64,000 nucleotides of DNA from CBDFGK01 sp965247075 (GTDB lineage: Bacteria > Pseudomonadota > Gammaproteobacteria > Pseudomonadales > Halieaceae), in assembly GCA_965247075.1 (NCBI GenBank), contig CBDFGK010000003.1, forward strand, positions 372,001-436,000. The letters are read 5' to 3'. The notes beneath the pieces were generated by a model, which did not search any database, was not told the origin of the DNA, and saw nothing but the letters and a program-made list of their open reading frames with translations. The translations under genes were made by a program, and so were the position numbers. Positions 1 to 8,707 of this stretch are shown here, piece by piece; within the stretch, counting starts at the first letter, position 1; each line of letters begins with the position of its first letter.

Positions 1-663
1 GGCTGGGCGGTGATAAAAGCCGCAGAAGAACTGATCGAAGAATTCAAAACCCGCGCTGCGGCGCTGTGGGAGGTGGAGCCGGACCAGGTGCAATGGGTAG
101 CAGGAGAGGCCATCGCCAGTGGCCAGACACCTTTGTCACTGGCGGATATTGCTGCCAAAGCTGAAGTCACCGGCGGTCCTTTGTCTGCCACGGCTGCCTT
201 GACCGCCAAGGGTGCCGGTCCCGGATTTTCTGTTAATATCTGTGATGTGGGGGTTGACCGGGAAACTGGCAAAGTCGATGTATTGCGTTTCACCGCATTG
301 CAGGATGTAGGTAGAGCGATTCACCCGGCCTATGTTGAGGGCCAGATGGAAGGCGGTGCAGTGCAGGGTATCGGTTGGGCCCTGAACGAAGAGTACCTCT
401 ACGACGATGACGGTGTGCTGGAAAACCCGGGCTTTCTCGATTACCGGATGCCAGTGGCCTCAGACCTGCCGATGATCGAAACCGTTATTGTGGAAGTGCC
501 CAACCCGGGCCATCCCTACGGCGTCAGAGGCGTGGGAGAAACACCCATATGTGCGTCCTTGCCAGCGGTGACATCGGCAGTGAACAACGCCATTGGCGGT
601 TTGATTACCCAACTGCCCCTGTCGCCACCGCGGGTGTTGGCGGAAGTGGAGGCGCAGGGTTAG
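1..663 (+). CDS. Molybdenum hydroxylase large subunit (xanthine dehydrogenase/CO dehydrogenase family), C-terminal part
   Basis: The reading frame is open from base 1, so the start lies outside the window; about 220 C-terminal residues are present. The sequence matches the last part of the molybdopterin-binding subunit of the xanthine/aldehyde oxidase/CoxL family. It has the VDRETGKVDVLRF segment, a Gln/Gly-rich cofactor loop (GGAVQGIGWAL), and near the end VRGVGETPI, which carries the Glu of the GxGE motif that acts as catalytic base in this family. The family oxidises hydroxylatable carbon substrates using Mo-pterin with 2Fe-2S and FAD partners. The substrate cannot be told from this fragment. 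A MoaD/ThiS-like gene follows 2 bp downstream, which fits a molybdenum enzyme operon. Confidence 0.85.
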   Translation, partial: GWAVIKAAEELIEEFKTRAAALWEVEPDQVQWVAGEAIASGQTPLSLADIAAKAEVTGGPLSATAALTAKGAGPGFSVNICDVGVDRETGKVDVLRFTALQDVGRAIHPAYVEGQMEGGAVQGIGWALNEEYLYDDDGVLENPGFLDYRMPVASDLPMIETVIVEVPNPGHPYGVRGVGETPICASLPAVTSAVNNAIGGLITQLPLSPPRVLAEVEAQG

Positions 664-665
664 CG

Positions 666-911
666 ATGGTGTCTGTGCTGTTGGCACCCGGCATGCGAGT
701 CTGTACCGGTGGCGAGGTGGAGGTCGAAATAGAGGCGACCGGTTACCGGGCTGCGGTGCGCGAGCTGCAGCAGAAATTTCCAGCCCTGACTGACGACATG
801 TTTGCCAAGTGTAGTATCGCCATTGATGGCGTGCAGGTGCAGACACCCTTGTTGGAAACTTTTGAAGCCGACAGCGAGCTGGTTTTTATTCCCAAAATCG
901 CCGGCGGTTAG
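666..911 (+). CDS. MoaD/ThiS family sulfur-carrier protein
   Basis: This 81-residue protein starts at ATG 666, just after the stop of the molybdenum hydroxylase gene. A longer frame upstream overlaps that gene and is not needed. The fold signature is the small beta-grasp pattern (VSVLLAPGMRV, then a helix AVRELQQKFPAL) ending in FIPKIAGG, the C-terminal Gly-Gly on which MoaD and ThiS carry thiocarboxylate sulfur. MoaD supplies sulfur for molybdopterin, so the position behind a molybdenum enzyme gene suggests a dedicated MoaD-like carrier. The length suits MoaD. ThiS is less likely in this context but cannot be excluded. Confidence 0.75.
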   Translation: MVSVLLAPGMRVCTGGEVEVEIEATGYRAAVRELQQKFPALTDDMFAKCSIAIDGVQVQTPLLETFEADSELVFIPKIAGG

Positions 912-1084
912 GCATTGCCCACGGTGGCGAAAAAGTCTGCGCGGAGTACGCCGGTATCGTCATGGATGGGGCCAGCCTTGGCGGTTTCATACTTGAGAAT
1001 ATCTGTTCCCAGCATTTCGTATTGGCCCGGCAGCGCAAACGCATTCCGGCTATCTTGCGCGACCCGCGCCGTGAAAGACAAGTT
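908..1084 (-). pseudogene. C-terminal gene fragment, unrecognised
   Basis: On the minus strand there is an open frame of about 58 codons ending in a stop that overlaps the stop of the MoaD-like gene. The encoded segment (…RNAFALPGQYEMLGTD, then ILKYETAKAGPIHDDTGV) has normal protein composition. It has no start codon and is closed upstream by an in-frame stop at 1085–1087. It looks like the end of a gene whose front part was lost. I do not recognise the family. Confidence 0.3.
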
Positions 1085-1256
1085 CTATGCGGATTTTGCC
1101 AACGCCATTCGGGTGATTGAACCTTCGGAGATCTTTGTTGAATTTCTGGACACCGAAGACCGCGTCATTATCGAAGCGACACCGACCAAATCCATTACCT
1201 GCGATGGCGATAAAATGGCCGCTGCTACGGCTAGGTTCCTGGAATCCCGCCAGTGA
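1071..1256 (+). CDS. Small ORF or gene fragment, unrecognised
   Basis: A 61-codon frame beginning at GTG 1071 encodes VKDKFYADFANAIRVIEPSE and a continuation with balanced composition (EIFVEFLDTEDRVIIEATPT). The upstream part of the same frame, from 915, reads like antisense of the minus-strand fragment and is unlikely to be translated. The segment could be a short gene or the tail of a lost gene. Together with the minus-strand fragment it gives two gene ends pointing away from each other across about 1070–1085. Function unknown. Confidence 0.3.
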   Translation: MKDKFYADFANAIRVIEPSEIFVEFLDTEDRVIIEATPTKSITCDGDKMAAATARFLESRQ

Positions 1257-1332
1257 GCGACCCCGGTTTCAGAACAACCCTGCCAACACCGAACCGGAAC
1301 GTTGTGCCGTTGCGGGAGCAGCAGGTGTAGTA

Positions 1333-1355
1333 CGAGGGTGGCGGAACCACCCTCG
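1333..1355 (-). terminator. Hairpin downstream of the small secreted protein gene
   Basis: CGAGGGTGG and CCACCCTCG form a perfect 9-bp stem around a CGGAA loop, 18 bp beyond the stop of the minus-strand gene ending at 1373. There is no clear T-tract, so it may act as an mRNA-stabilising hairpin or a weak terminator. Confidence 0.5.
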
Positions 1356-1372
1356 AATCGTTCAAGCGCTGA

Positions 1373-1723
1373 TCAGGAATCGCTGTGGGCGACCTGTTGT
1401 TCGGAGCCGGCGCTAACACGGGTTAACTGGAGATCCTCTACCCTGCCGGATGAGCGGGCTTTGCAGTCAGCCGTCCACGCCTCAGTAGTACCGTCAGCGT
1501 TGTTAGCTGTTACATTCATCTGAAAGTGGGTATAGCGGCCGCGGCGTTTCATTTTCTCCATGCGGGCGTCTACCTTGCTGTATTCACTCAACTGGCTGTC
1601 ACCGGCAATCTGCGCCTTGCATGCAGACAGACCTTCGGTGGCACCGGCAGAGACCTGTGCTGAAAAAGCGGACAACAATAGTGCGGCGCCTACAGCGGCG
1701 CCAAAAGATTTTTTACCTGTCAT
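1373..1723 (-). CDS. Small secreted protein of unknown function
   Basis: 116 residues. The first 26 or so form a typical Sec signal peptide: MTGKKS, a hydrophobic stretch (VGAALLLSAF), and a likely cleavage near VSAGA. The mature part is about 90 residues with two cysteines (LSACKAQ and TADCKAR) spaced as if to form one disulfide, so it is probably periplasmic or released. No family was recognised. It is transcribed away from the LysR-type regulator at 1863, which could control it, although no operator was identified. A hairpin lies just downstream at 1333–1355. Confidence 0.6.
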   Translation of the reverse strand: MTGKKSFGAAVGAALLLSAFSAQVSAGATEGLSACKAQIAGDSQLSEYSKVDARMEKMKRRGRYTHFQMNVTANNADGTTEAWTADCKARSSGRVEDLQLTRVSAGSEQQVAHSDS

Positions 1724-1862
1724 GACATAATACCTCTAACTATGGATTTGGTATGGACCTGGACGAGACCACAGTAGGCACTCGATCCATATTAGGACTA
1801 TACTGTGCATAATTATTTATTAAATACCTAATGATGCACAATAAATCGGAAAAAATGCACAG

Positions 1863-2735
1863 ATGACCAACTGGGATGATATGCGCTATTTGTTGGAGGT
1901 GGCTCGCACTGGTTCCATGAGCGGGGCGGCACGGACCCTCAAGGTTAATCACGCCACGGTAATTCGCCGTATTCGCAGCCTTGAAGAGCAGCTGGGCAGT
2001 AGTTTGTTCGATCGGGTGGGTCACACATATGTGATAACCCCGGCCGGTGCCGCTGCCTTTGAGGCGGCGGAGAGAATGGAGGCAGAATCAGCTCATGTGG
2101 AGCGCCAGGTCGTTGGCCAGGCCCGCGATCTGACCGGGACCATCCGCGTGACCGCGCCAGAGCCTATGAGCGAGACCATTCTGGTGCCCATGGTGCGGGA
2201 ATTCAACGAACTCTACCCGGACATACTCATCGACCTCAGTCTCAGTATGCGGGTCTATGATCTCGGCATGCGCGAGGCGGATGTCGCCTTTCGGGTCACC
2301 AAAAATCCACCCGGAGAGCTGGTGGGCACCTGTCTGGCCCGATTGGATATGGCGGTTTACGCGCCCCGCAGGGCCAATATGGTGGCCGCTGATATCGACC
2401 AGGTCATTAGTATGAACGGCGGTGAGCCAGCCGAATACGACTGGAAGGATGAATTTGCCCCGCAGGCAAAAGTCAGCCTGCTAACCGACTCGGCATCGAC
2501 TGCCCTGCACGCAATTCGCGGTGGTCTGGGGGTGGCCAGGTTGCCGCTGGCCCTCGGCGACCCGGACGATACCCTTGAGCGAGTGATCGATATTCCGGTC
2601 CAGCCGGGACTGGATTTATGGATGCTGACCCATGTGGACGTGCGCACCAACGCACGTTTGCGAGTCTTCAGGGATTTCGTGCAGGGATTTTACACCGCGC
2701 GTAAATCCCTGATCGAAGGCCTGGCTGTTGCCTAG
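1863..2735 (+). CDS. LysR-family transcriptional regulator
   Basis: 290 residues, the normal LysR length. The N-terminal winged helix-turn-helix is clear: WDDMRYLLEVARTGSMSGAA, then TLKVNHATVIRRIRSLEEQ and LFDRVGHTYVITPAG. The remainder has the periplasmic-binding-like effector fold (GTIRVTAPEPMSETILVPMV; DVAFRVTKNPPGELVG). It lies divergently to the small secreted protein gene across an AT-rich 139-bp gap, the usual place for LysR-controlled promoters. The inducer cannot be inferred. The stop shares bases with the stop of a minus-strand gene remnant that follows. Confidence 0.9.
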   Translation: MTNWDDMRYLLEVARTGSMSGAARTLKVNHATVIRRIRSLEEQLGSSLFDRVGHTYVITPAGAAAFEAAERMEAESAHVERQVVGQARDLTGTIRVTAPEPMSETILVPMVREFNELYPDILIDLSLSMRVYDLGMREADVAFRVTKNPPGELVGTCLARLDMAVYAPRRANMVAADIDQVISMNGGEPAEYDWKDEFAPQAKVSLLTDSASTALHAIRGGLGVARLPLALGDPDDTLERVIDIPVQPGLDLWMLTHVDVRTNARLRVFRDFVQGFYTARKSLIEGLAVA

Positions 2736-2845
2736 GGCAGGGCGGCAATCCAGGATTTGTCTTCAAACCACTTCTTGCGCAGCTTGGCGAGCATACCCAT
2801 CTTGCCGACCTCGTTCCGGATGGCGGCATGGATATCTCGGATGCC
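2732..2845 (-). pseudogene. C-terminal remnant of a periplasmic solute-binding protein
   Basis: On the minus strand, 37 codons followed by TAG encode a helical tail containing IHAAIRNEVGKMGMLAKLRK and KWFEDKSWIAALP. This is the typical end of family 3 extracellular solute-binding proteins, which end with a basic helix and a K-W-F motif. Only the last helix is present and no start or upstream domain is visible, so it is a decayed remnant squeezed between the LysR gene and the isomerase gene. Confidence 0.5.
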
Positions 2846-2892
2846 TGACTACAGCTATCATTGTCCTGTTTATTTAAAAAGGTAGTTAGCTC

Positions 2893-3543
2893 ATGGAAGA
2901 CCTGGAGATTGATTGCTATTTTTCATTTCGCAGTCCGTGGTCTTACCTGGCCGTGCCCCGCTTGCTGGAATTACAAAGAGACTGTACGGCCCAGGTAAAC
3001 CTGCGGGTGGTTGACCCCATCTATATTCGCTACCACGAATTCTTTGAGTTCGCCCATGAAAAATGGCGACCCTATCTTTTTACCGATTTAATGCGTACCA
3101 CCGAGTACCTGAATATACCCTTGGGATGGCCGAATCCCGATCCAATAAATACTGACTTGCCACACGATAGCCCGGAGCACCTGGTGCTACTGTTAAACCC
3201 CCTGGGTATTGCGGCGCAGGCGCTGGGACGCGGGGTAGAATTTGCGCGCGAGGTATCTGCCACCGTCTGGGATGGATCCACACAGCAATGGCACCGGGGT
3301 GATCACCTGGAGCGGGCCGCTGAGCGGGCCGGTTTATCCATGGACGCTATCCGGCAGTGGGTAGAGTCAAACGCCCAGCAGTGGCCGGACCAGTTAGCGG
3401 CCAACAACGCGGCTTTGGAGGAGCACCACTGGGGAGTGCCTACCATGGTGTTTAAAGGCGAGCCCTTCTTCGGGCAGGATAAAATAGAGCTGTTGCGCTG
3501 GCGCCTGGAGCAGCACGGGTTAAAATCTCGTATCAATCAGTAA
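2893..3543 (+). CDS. DsbA-family/2-hydroxychromene-2-carboxylate isomerase-like protein
   Basis: 216 residues with the GST-kappa/DsbA-like thioredoxin fold. The front reads DCYFSFRSPWSYLAVPRLLE, the FxSPWSY motif that replaces the CxxC active site in 2-hydroxychromene-2-carboxylate isomerases. The tail carries the cis-proline element WGVPTMVFKGEPFFGQDK followed by the last helix. Such proteins use glutathione in aromatic degradation or act as uncharacterised oxidoreductases; the substrate here is unknown. The ATG at 2893 is preceded by AGGTAGTTAGCTC, a usable ribosome site. Confidence 0.8.
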   Translation: MEDLEIDCYFSFRSPWSYLAVPRLLELQRDCTAQVNLRVVDPIYIRYHEFFEFAHEKWRPYLFTDLMRTTEYLNIPLGWPNPDPINTDLPHDSPEHLVLLLNPLGIAAQALGRGVEFAREVSATVWDGSTQQWHRGDHLERAAERAGLSMDAIRQWVESNAQQWPDQLAANNAALEEHHWGVPTMVFKGEPFFGQDKIELLRWRLEQHGLKSRINQ

Positions 3544-3567
3544 TAGTGTAAAAAAACAGTTCGCTCT

Positions 3568-3663
3568 GGACCCTATAAAGGCTTTTTCGCCCAGGGCGTG
3601 CAGGTGGTTGCGTTGGTGCAACCGGAACTCAAAATCGAGATTAAGTGCGTGGCTCACTTGTAA
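3568..3663 (+). pseudogene. Possible RidA-family C-terminal remnant
   Basis: Directly after the isomerase gene a plus-strand frame encodes GPYKGFFAQGVQVVALV and then PELKIEIKCVAHL before TAA. The ending resembles the last beta-strands of RidA/YjgF enamine deaminases, which finish with an LIEIEAVA-type strand. No start or upstream portion is present. The stop overlaps the end of the convergent thiolase gene. The family assignment is from pattern only. Confidence 0.3.
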
Positions 3664-5032
3664 ATACAAACAGGTTTTTGCCCTCTACTGTACTGACCGT
3701 GCCGGCGGCCCCTAGCATTTCTTGATCCATCATGGCCTGTAAGGTCGCTGGGTCATCCGGTGTTTCCGCCAGGAAACGGGTGCCGTCCGCCAGCCTGCCG
3801 ATAACCAGGCCCCGCTCCAGGCCCTCCCGGTTGTGTACCACCGTATAGGTTTCGACGGTGGCGGCACCCTGCGGTGTTTCCGTGAATGGTGGCTGCTGCT
3901 GATCCAGAACTTGCGCCTGATAACTTTGTGGGTCCTCTCTCCGCCAGGGCTTGTTCAGCGGTGTGGTGGAGTAAATGCCCAGTGAGTGCTTGGTGACGTA
4001 CCAGCCATTGCCATTGAGCAGGCCAAAGCTGCCGGGGTCGGCGCGCAGTTTGTCCATCATGGTGGCGATGGAGTGCATTACGTAGTTATTGCCGGGGCCG
4101 CCGAAGTAGGGTAGACCGCCGGTGACGGTAAGCCCGCGCGGGTCGTCATGGGCAATACCCAGGGCGTCACAGGCGTCGCCGCAACCGTGCAGGTAAACCA
4201 TTTTTTCATCTGCCACACCCAGCTCGCGTGCTTTTGCGACCGAGGTCATGATTACAGCGGCGCCCATATTCACCTGGATTATAGAGTTCAGGTACTTGGT
4301 GTAGGGAAAGCCGACATAGCGGTTGGATTCTGTGGGCTGGGTAATCTCTTCGGCAGAGCGCGCGGTGGGAAACCAGGACAGTGGGTTGGCGGCGGCCACT
4401 TTATTAAAGCGATGATACAGTTCACCCAGCTTTTGTTTGTGTTCATCCAGGCCAAGGCCATATTTACCGCGTAGAGCGTTTTCAAACAGGGGATAAGTGA
4501 CCGATGGTGTCCGCATTCCATACAGGCGTTCATGCGCAGTGACCGGTCCGCGGCCCTCTTCCAATCGCTGTGGCTCTCCACCCGGGTCATCCTGCCAGTC
4601 ATTCAGGTCCAGGCCCTGTTTTACACGGGCAATCATGGTGTTGAGAGCCTCGGCACCGGTCAGTAGTACGGCCTGGCACTCACCCTGTGCTATCTGCTCA
4701 GCGAACCTGTTAACAATTTTCTGGGGGGTGTTGCCGCCGGTATCCGTGTAGATTTGCCGGGCTGGCTGTATCCCCAGCTTGTTGCTTACTGTCATCGGCA
4801 GGTTGCGATACATGCCACTGGCGAAGCTGCTTGACTCTGAACTGTCTACCGTCAGGCCCACCGCGACCAGGGTATCGATGGCCCGCAGGAGTGCGTTATC
4901 AGCGCCGCTGTCACAGGCTGCCTGTCGGGCGGCTTTAGCCATCAGCTCAATGGGGGTGCCGGCTTCTTCCGGCAATCGTTTGTCGGTGATTTGGCCAGCG
5001 CCGATAAGCACTGGCATCCGCTCTGGATTCAT
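3641..5032 (-). CDS. Thiolase-like acetyl-CoA acetyltransferase family protein
   Basis: 463 residues. The N-terminus PVLIGAGQITDKRL and the segment TGGNTPQKIVNRFAEQIAQG (a thiolase-fold core with a helix that normally follows the nucleophile region) place it with acetyl-CoA acetyltransferase-like and SCP2-thiolase proteins. Later blocks include GAAVIMTSVAKARELG and VTGGLPYFGGPGNNY, typical of this subgroup, followed by an added C-terminal OB-like domain (TVETYTVVHNREGLERG). These enzymes cleave or condense acyl-CoA thioesters in lipid or sterol side-chain breakdown; the exact substrate is unknown. The start overlaps the stop of an upstream small frame (ATGA), suggesting a lost coupled partner. 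Confidence 0.8.
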   Translation of the reverse strand: MNPERMPVLIGAGQITDKRLPEEAGTPIELMAKAARQAACDSGADNALLRAIDTLVAVGLTVDSSESSSFASGMYRNLPMTVSNKLGIQPARQIYTDTGGNTPQKIVNRFAEQIAQGECQAVLLTGAEALNTMIARVKQGLDLNDWQDDPGGEPQRLEEGRGPVTAHERLYGMRTPSVTYPLFENALRGKYGLGLDEHKQKLGELYHRFNKVAAANPLSWFPTARSAEEITQPTESNRYVGFPYTKYLNSIIQVNMGAAVIMTSVAKARELGVADEKMVYLHGCGDACDALGIAHDDPRGLTVTGGLPYFGGPGNNYVMHSIATMMDKLRADPGSFGLLNGNGWYVTKHSLGIYSTTPLNKPWRREDPQSYQAQVLDQQQPPFTETPQGAATVETYTVVHNREGLERGLVIGRLADGTRFLAETPDDPATLQAMMDQEMLGAAGTVSTVEGKNLFVFTSEPRT

Positions 5033-5145
5033 GCGCGTTCATCCTTGGGAGAATCCATTACCGCATAGGTGGTTATAGAGCTTACCTGAGACAGGGTGCG
5101 CCCAATACATCGGTATGAAAAATTTTTGTAGGGGTAGTGCATCAT
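5029..5145 (-). pseudogene. Short coupled reading frame, probably the tail of a lost gene
   Basis: A minus-strand frame ending with YRCIGRTLSQVSSITTYAVM and then DSPKDERA overlaps the thiolase start by 4 bp (ATGA), the layout of translational coupling. Only about 38 codons from an internal ATG at 5145 look coding. Upstream the composition becomes poor. It is most likely the end of an upstream operon gene, lost when the IS256 remnant arrived. The family was not recognised. Confidence 0.35.
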
Positions 5146-5238
5146 TCTTTCTGTAATTTCATGGTGGCTTGAAGAGCTGAGCCACCCGGTTATCCCTGAA
5201 TGTGATTTTGATGGATTACCAACGAGAGGAAACACCGG

Positions 5239-5439
5239 ATGACTCAACCTGTACAGAATAATGCGATTTACGATGCAGTGAAACTGCTCAGGGACAATGG
5301 TTTTGATGGTCTCGCGGAGGCGGTTACCGTGCTATTGAATACGGCGATGGTGGCCGAGCGCAGTGCATACCCGGGCGCCCGACCTTATGAGCGCTCAGCA
5401 AGCCGCTCCGGCTATCTGAGGCCTCGTGCCTGCGGTTAG
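5239..5439 (+). pseudogene. IS256-family transposase, N-terminal remnant
   Basis: The 66-codon frame encodes LLRDNGFDGLAEAVTVLLNT and AMVAERSAYPGARPYERSAS, which closely follow the beginning of IS256-family transposases (…LLNEAMxxERxxxLGAxPYERTxxRxGYANG). After the SRSGY block the frame is lost and the rest of the roughly 400-residue transposase is absent. A ribosome site (GAGAGGAAACACC) is retained before the ATG. It is a dead fragment in the intergenic region before the transhydrogenase operon. Confidence 0.7.
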
Positions 5440-5738
5440 TGTCGGCGGTGTTGATGGAAATATTCCGTTGTAATGAACTTTTAACCGGACCGTAGTGGTT
5501 GTATTCATTAAATACCTCAGGCCTTGCTCATTCATCTGCGGGATGTCAGGTATTTAGCCGATTTGCAAGCGGCTGTGGTAAAGTCCGGCGTTGTTTATTG
5601 CGTATCAGGTCAAGAGTCAGGGCATTGGAATCCTATGCTGTAGCCGTCGAGGCTGCTATGTTAGCTCGCGATAATCATGGAGCGACCGGGATGCCCGGCG
5701 TGAAATTAACAAACTACAAAAAAAGTACGGGTACTGGT
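5440..5738 (+). other. Upstream region of the transhydrogenase operon
   Basis: About 300 bp between the IS256 remnant and pntAA. The pntAA frame stays open upstream to 5499, but that extension does not look like transhydrogenase and is probably untranslated leader. No convincing promoter, riboswitch or repeat was recognised. The 3' end is A-rich (AACAAACTACAAAAAAAGTA). Confidence 0.4.
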
Positions 5739-6881
5739 ATGCAGATAGCGATCCCGCGAGAGACGCACCCCGGTGAGAACCGGGTGCCGATTATTCCCGC
5801 TGTGGCCAAAAAGCTGGTCCAACTCGGCGCAGAAGTCATTATTGAATCCGGTATGGGCCTGGGCTCCGGTTTTCAGGACGCCGAGTACACCGAGGTGGGG
5901 GCAGGTGTTTCTACCGATCGCGCCGGGCTTCTCAGCGGCGCGGATATTGTGCTGCGATTACGCAAGCCGGAATTGCATGAAGTATCCCAGCTCAAGTCGG
6001 GCTGTATCCATATCAGCTACCTGGACCCCTTTAATGAACACGAGCTGGTAAAGGCCTTGCAGGCGCAGGGCGTTACGTCGCTGAGTATGGAGATGATCCC
6101 GCGCACCACGCGCAGCCAGAAGATGGATGCGCTCAGCTCCCAGGCCAGCCTGGCGGGCTATGTCATGGTGCTGTTGGCGGCCGCCAAGTTGCCGCGGATT
6201 TTTCCCATGATGATGACACCAGCGGGCACACTTAAGCCCGCCAAGGTATTTATCATCGGTGCTGGAGTGGCGGGATTGCAGGCCATTGCTACCGCGAAAC
6301 GCCTGGGAGCCAAGGTCACCGCCTTTGACACTCGGCCGGTTGTGGCGGAGCAGGTGGAGTCACTGGGTGCCAAGTTTCTGGATATCGACCTGGGGGAGAC
6401 CGGCCAGACTGAAGGTGGCTACGCCCTGGAACTCACCCCTGAACAAATCGATATTCAGCGACAGGCGCAGCAAGATATCATCGCCGATTCAGACGTGGTG
6501 ATCACCACGGCGCAGGTGTTCGGCCGCAAACCGCCGGTACTGGTTAGGCAGGATATGGTTGAAGGTATGAAGCCTGGCTCAGTGATTGTGGATATGGCTG
6601 CGGAGACGGGTGGCAACGTGGAGGGCTCGGTGCCCAATGAAACCGTTGAGGTTAATGGTGTAACCATTATTGGCCAGGGCAATCTCGCCAACGACGTTTG
6701 TGCTGATGCCAGCCAAATGTATGCTTCCAACCTGTTCAGCCTGATAGAAGACAGTTGGGACACGGAAGCCAACATTCTCAAAATCGACTTTGAGCACGAT
6801 ATTTTGCCTGGCTGCATCATCACCCACGGTGGTGAAATCACCAACGAAACCATCAAGAACATTCTGGAAGGGGCGGCGTAA
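5739..6881 (+). CDS. pntAA: NAD(P) transhydrogenase subunit alpha, part 1 (NAD-binding)
   Basis: The chosen start is ATG 5739, giving MQIAIPRETHPGENRVPIIP, the conserved N-terminus of this subunit (380 residues). The frame upstream to 5499 shows no homology-like sequence. This is the cytoplasmic dI domain that binds NAD(H) and passes hydride to NADP+, coupled to proton flow. Visible blocks include the RKPELHEV segment, SRTTRSQKMDALSSQA-like substrate loop, and the Rossmann motif VFIIGAGVAGLQAIATAKRL followed by ...TAFDTRP. This is the split three-gene form: part 2 follows after 1 bp and the beta subunit after that. Confidence 0.93.
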   Translation: MQIAIPRETHPGENRVPIIPAVAKKLVQLGAEVIIESGMGLGSGFQDAEYTEVGAGVSTDRAGLLSGADIVLRLRKPELHEVSQLKSGCIHISYLDPFNEHELVKALQAQGVTSLSMEMIPRTTRSQKMDALSSQASLAGYVMVLLAAAKLPRIFPMMMTPAGTLKPAKVFIIGAGVAGLQAIATAKRLGAKVTAFDTRPVVAEQVESLGAKFLDIDLGETGQTEGGYALELTPEQIDIQRQAQQDIIADSDVVITTAQVFGRKPPVLVRQDMVEGMKPGSVIVDMAAETGGNVEGSVPNETVEVNGVTIIGQGNLANDVCADASQMYASNLFSLIEDSWDTEANILKIDFEHDILPGCIITHGGEITNETIKNILEGAA

Positions 6882-6882
6882 C

Positions 6883-7167
6883 ATGATACCTACAGAAGTA
6901 TTTCTCACCTTCATATTGATGCTCACCATCTTTTTGGGTTTAGAGCTCATCGCCAAAGTGCCATCAACGCTGCACACACCATTGATGTCCGGCTCCAACG
7001 CTATCTCCGGGATCACCCTGGTGGGGGCGGTTGGCCTGGCCGGTACCGGCCAACAGGACCTGGCCAATTGGCTGGGTGCTGGAGCCGTGGCGCTGGCCAC
7101 CATTAACGTGGTGGGTGGTTATCTGGTGACGGATCGTATGCTGGCCATGTTCAAGAAGAAGGGCTGA
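6883..7167 (+). CDS. pntAB: NAD(P) transhydrogenase subunit alpha, part 2 (membrane)
   Basis: 94 residues forming about three membrane segments (VFLTFILMLTIFLGLELIA; ISGITLVGAVGLAG; GAGAVALATINVVGGYLVTD). This is the short membrane piece that in E. coli is fused to the C-terminus of PntA. The gene starts one base after the pntAA stop and ends 4 bp before pntB, so the three are translated as one unit. It forms part of the proton channel in the inner membrane. Confidence 0.92.
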   Translation: MIPTEVFLTFILMLTIFLGLELIAKVPSTLHTPLMSGSNAISGITLVGAVGLAGTGQQDLANWLGAGAVALATINVVGGYLVTDRMLAMFKKKG

Positions 7168-7171
7168 TCAC

Positions 7172-8524
<1,353 letters not shown>

Positions 8525-8614
8525 GTAGACCCACCGGGTCTACGGGGTCAGAGTTAAAACCCCCCTGACTTTTGGCTTGCGGGAACTTCTCCGTGGAGTG
8601 TTTACTCTGACCCC
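8525..8614. repeat. Hairpin plus REP-like palindromic unit
   Basis: Immediately after pntB, GTAGACCC-ACC-GGGTCTAC (8525–8543) is a perfect hairpin. GGGGTCAGAGT at 8544–8554 pairs with ACTCTGACCCC at 8604–8614, enclosing about 49 bp. The same GGGGTCAGAGT core occurs at 23,235 and 23,265 and at 61,421, each time in an intergenic gap. This is the distribution expected of REP-like elements, which may also protect or end transcripts. Confidence 0.6.
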
Positions 8615-8707
8615 ATATCCTTGTTACCCAGGACCTTGTTCTGGGTCAATGTTCCGGCAGTGGATAGCGTGGAACATGTAAACCTGCCAAAAGTCAGGAG
8701 AAAGCAT

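Noticed and set aside
5499..5738. N-terminal extension of pntAA by 80 residues
   Set aside because: The extension has no transhydrogenase-like sequence, and the conserved start MQIAIPRETHPGE lies at 5739.
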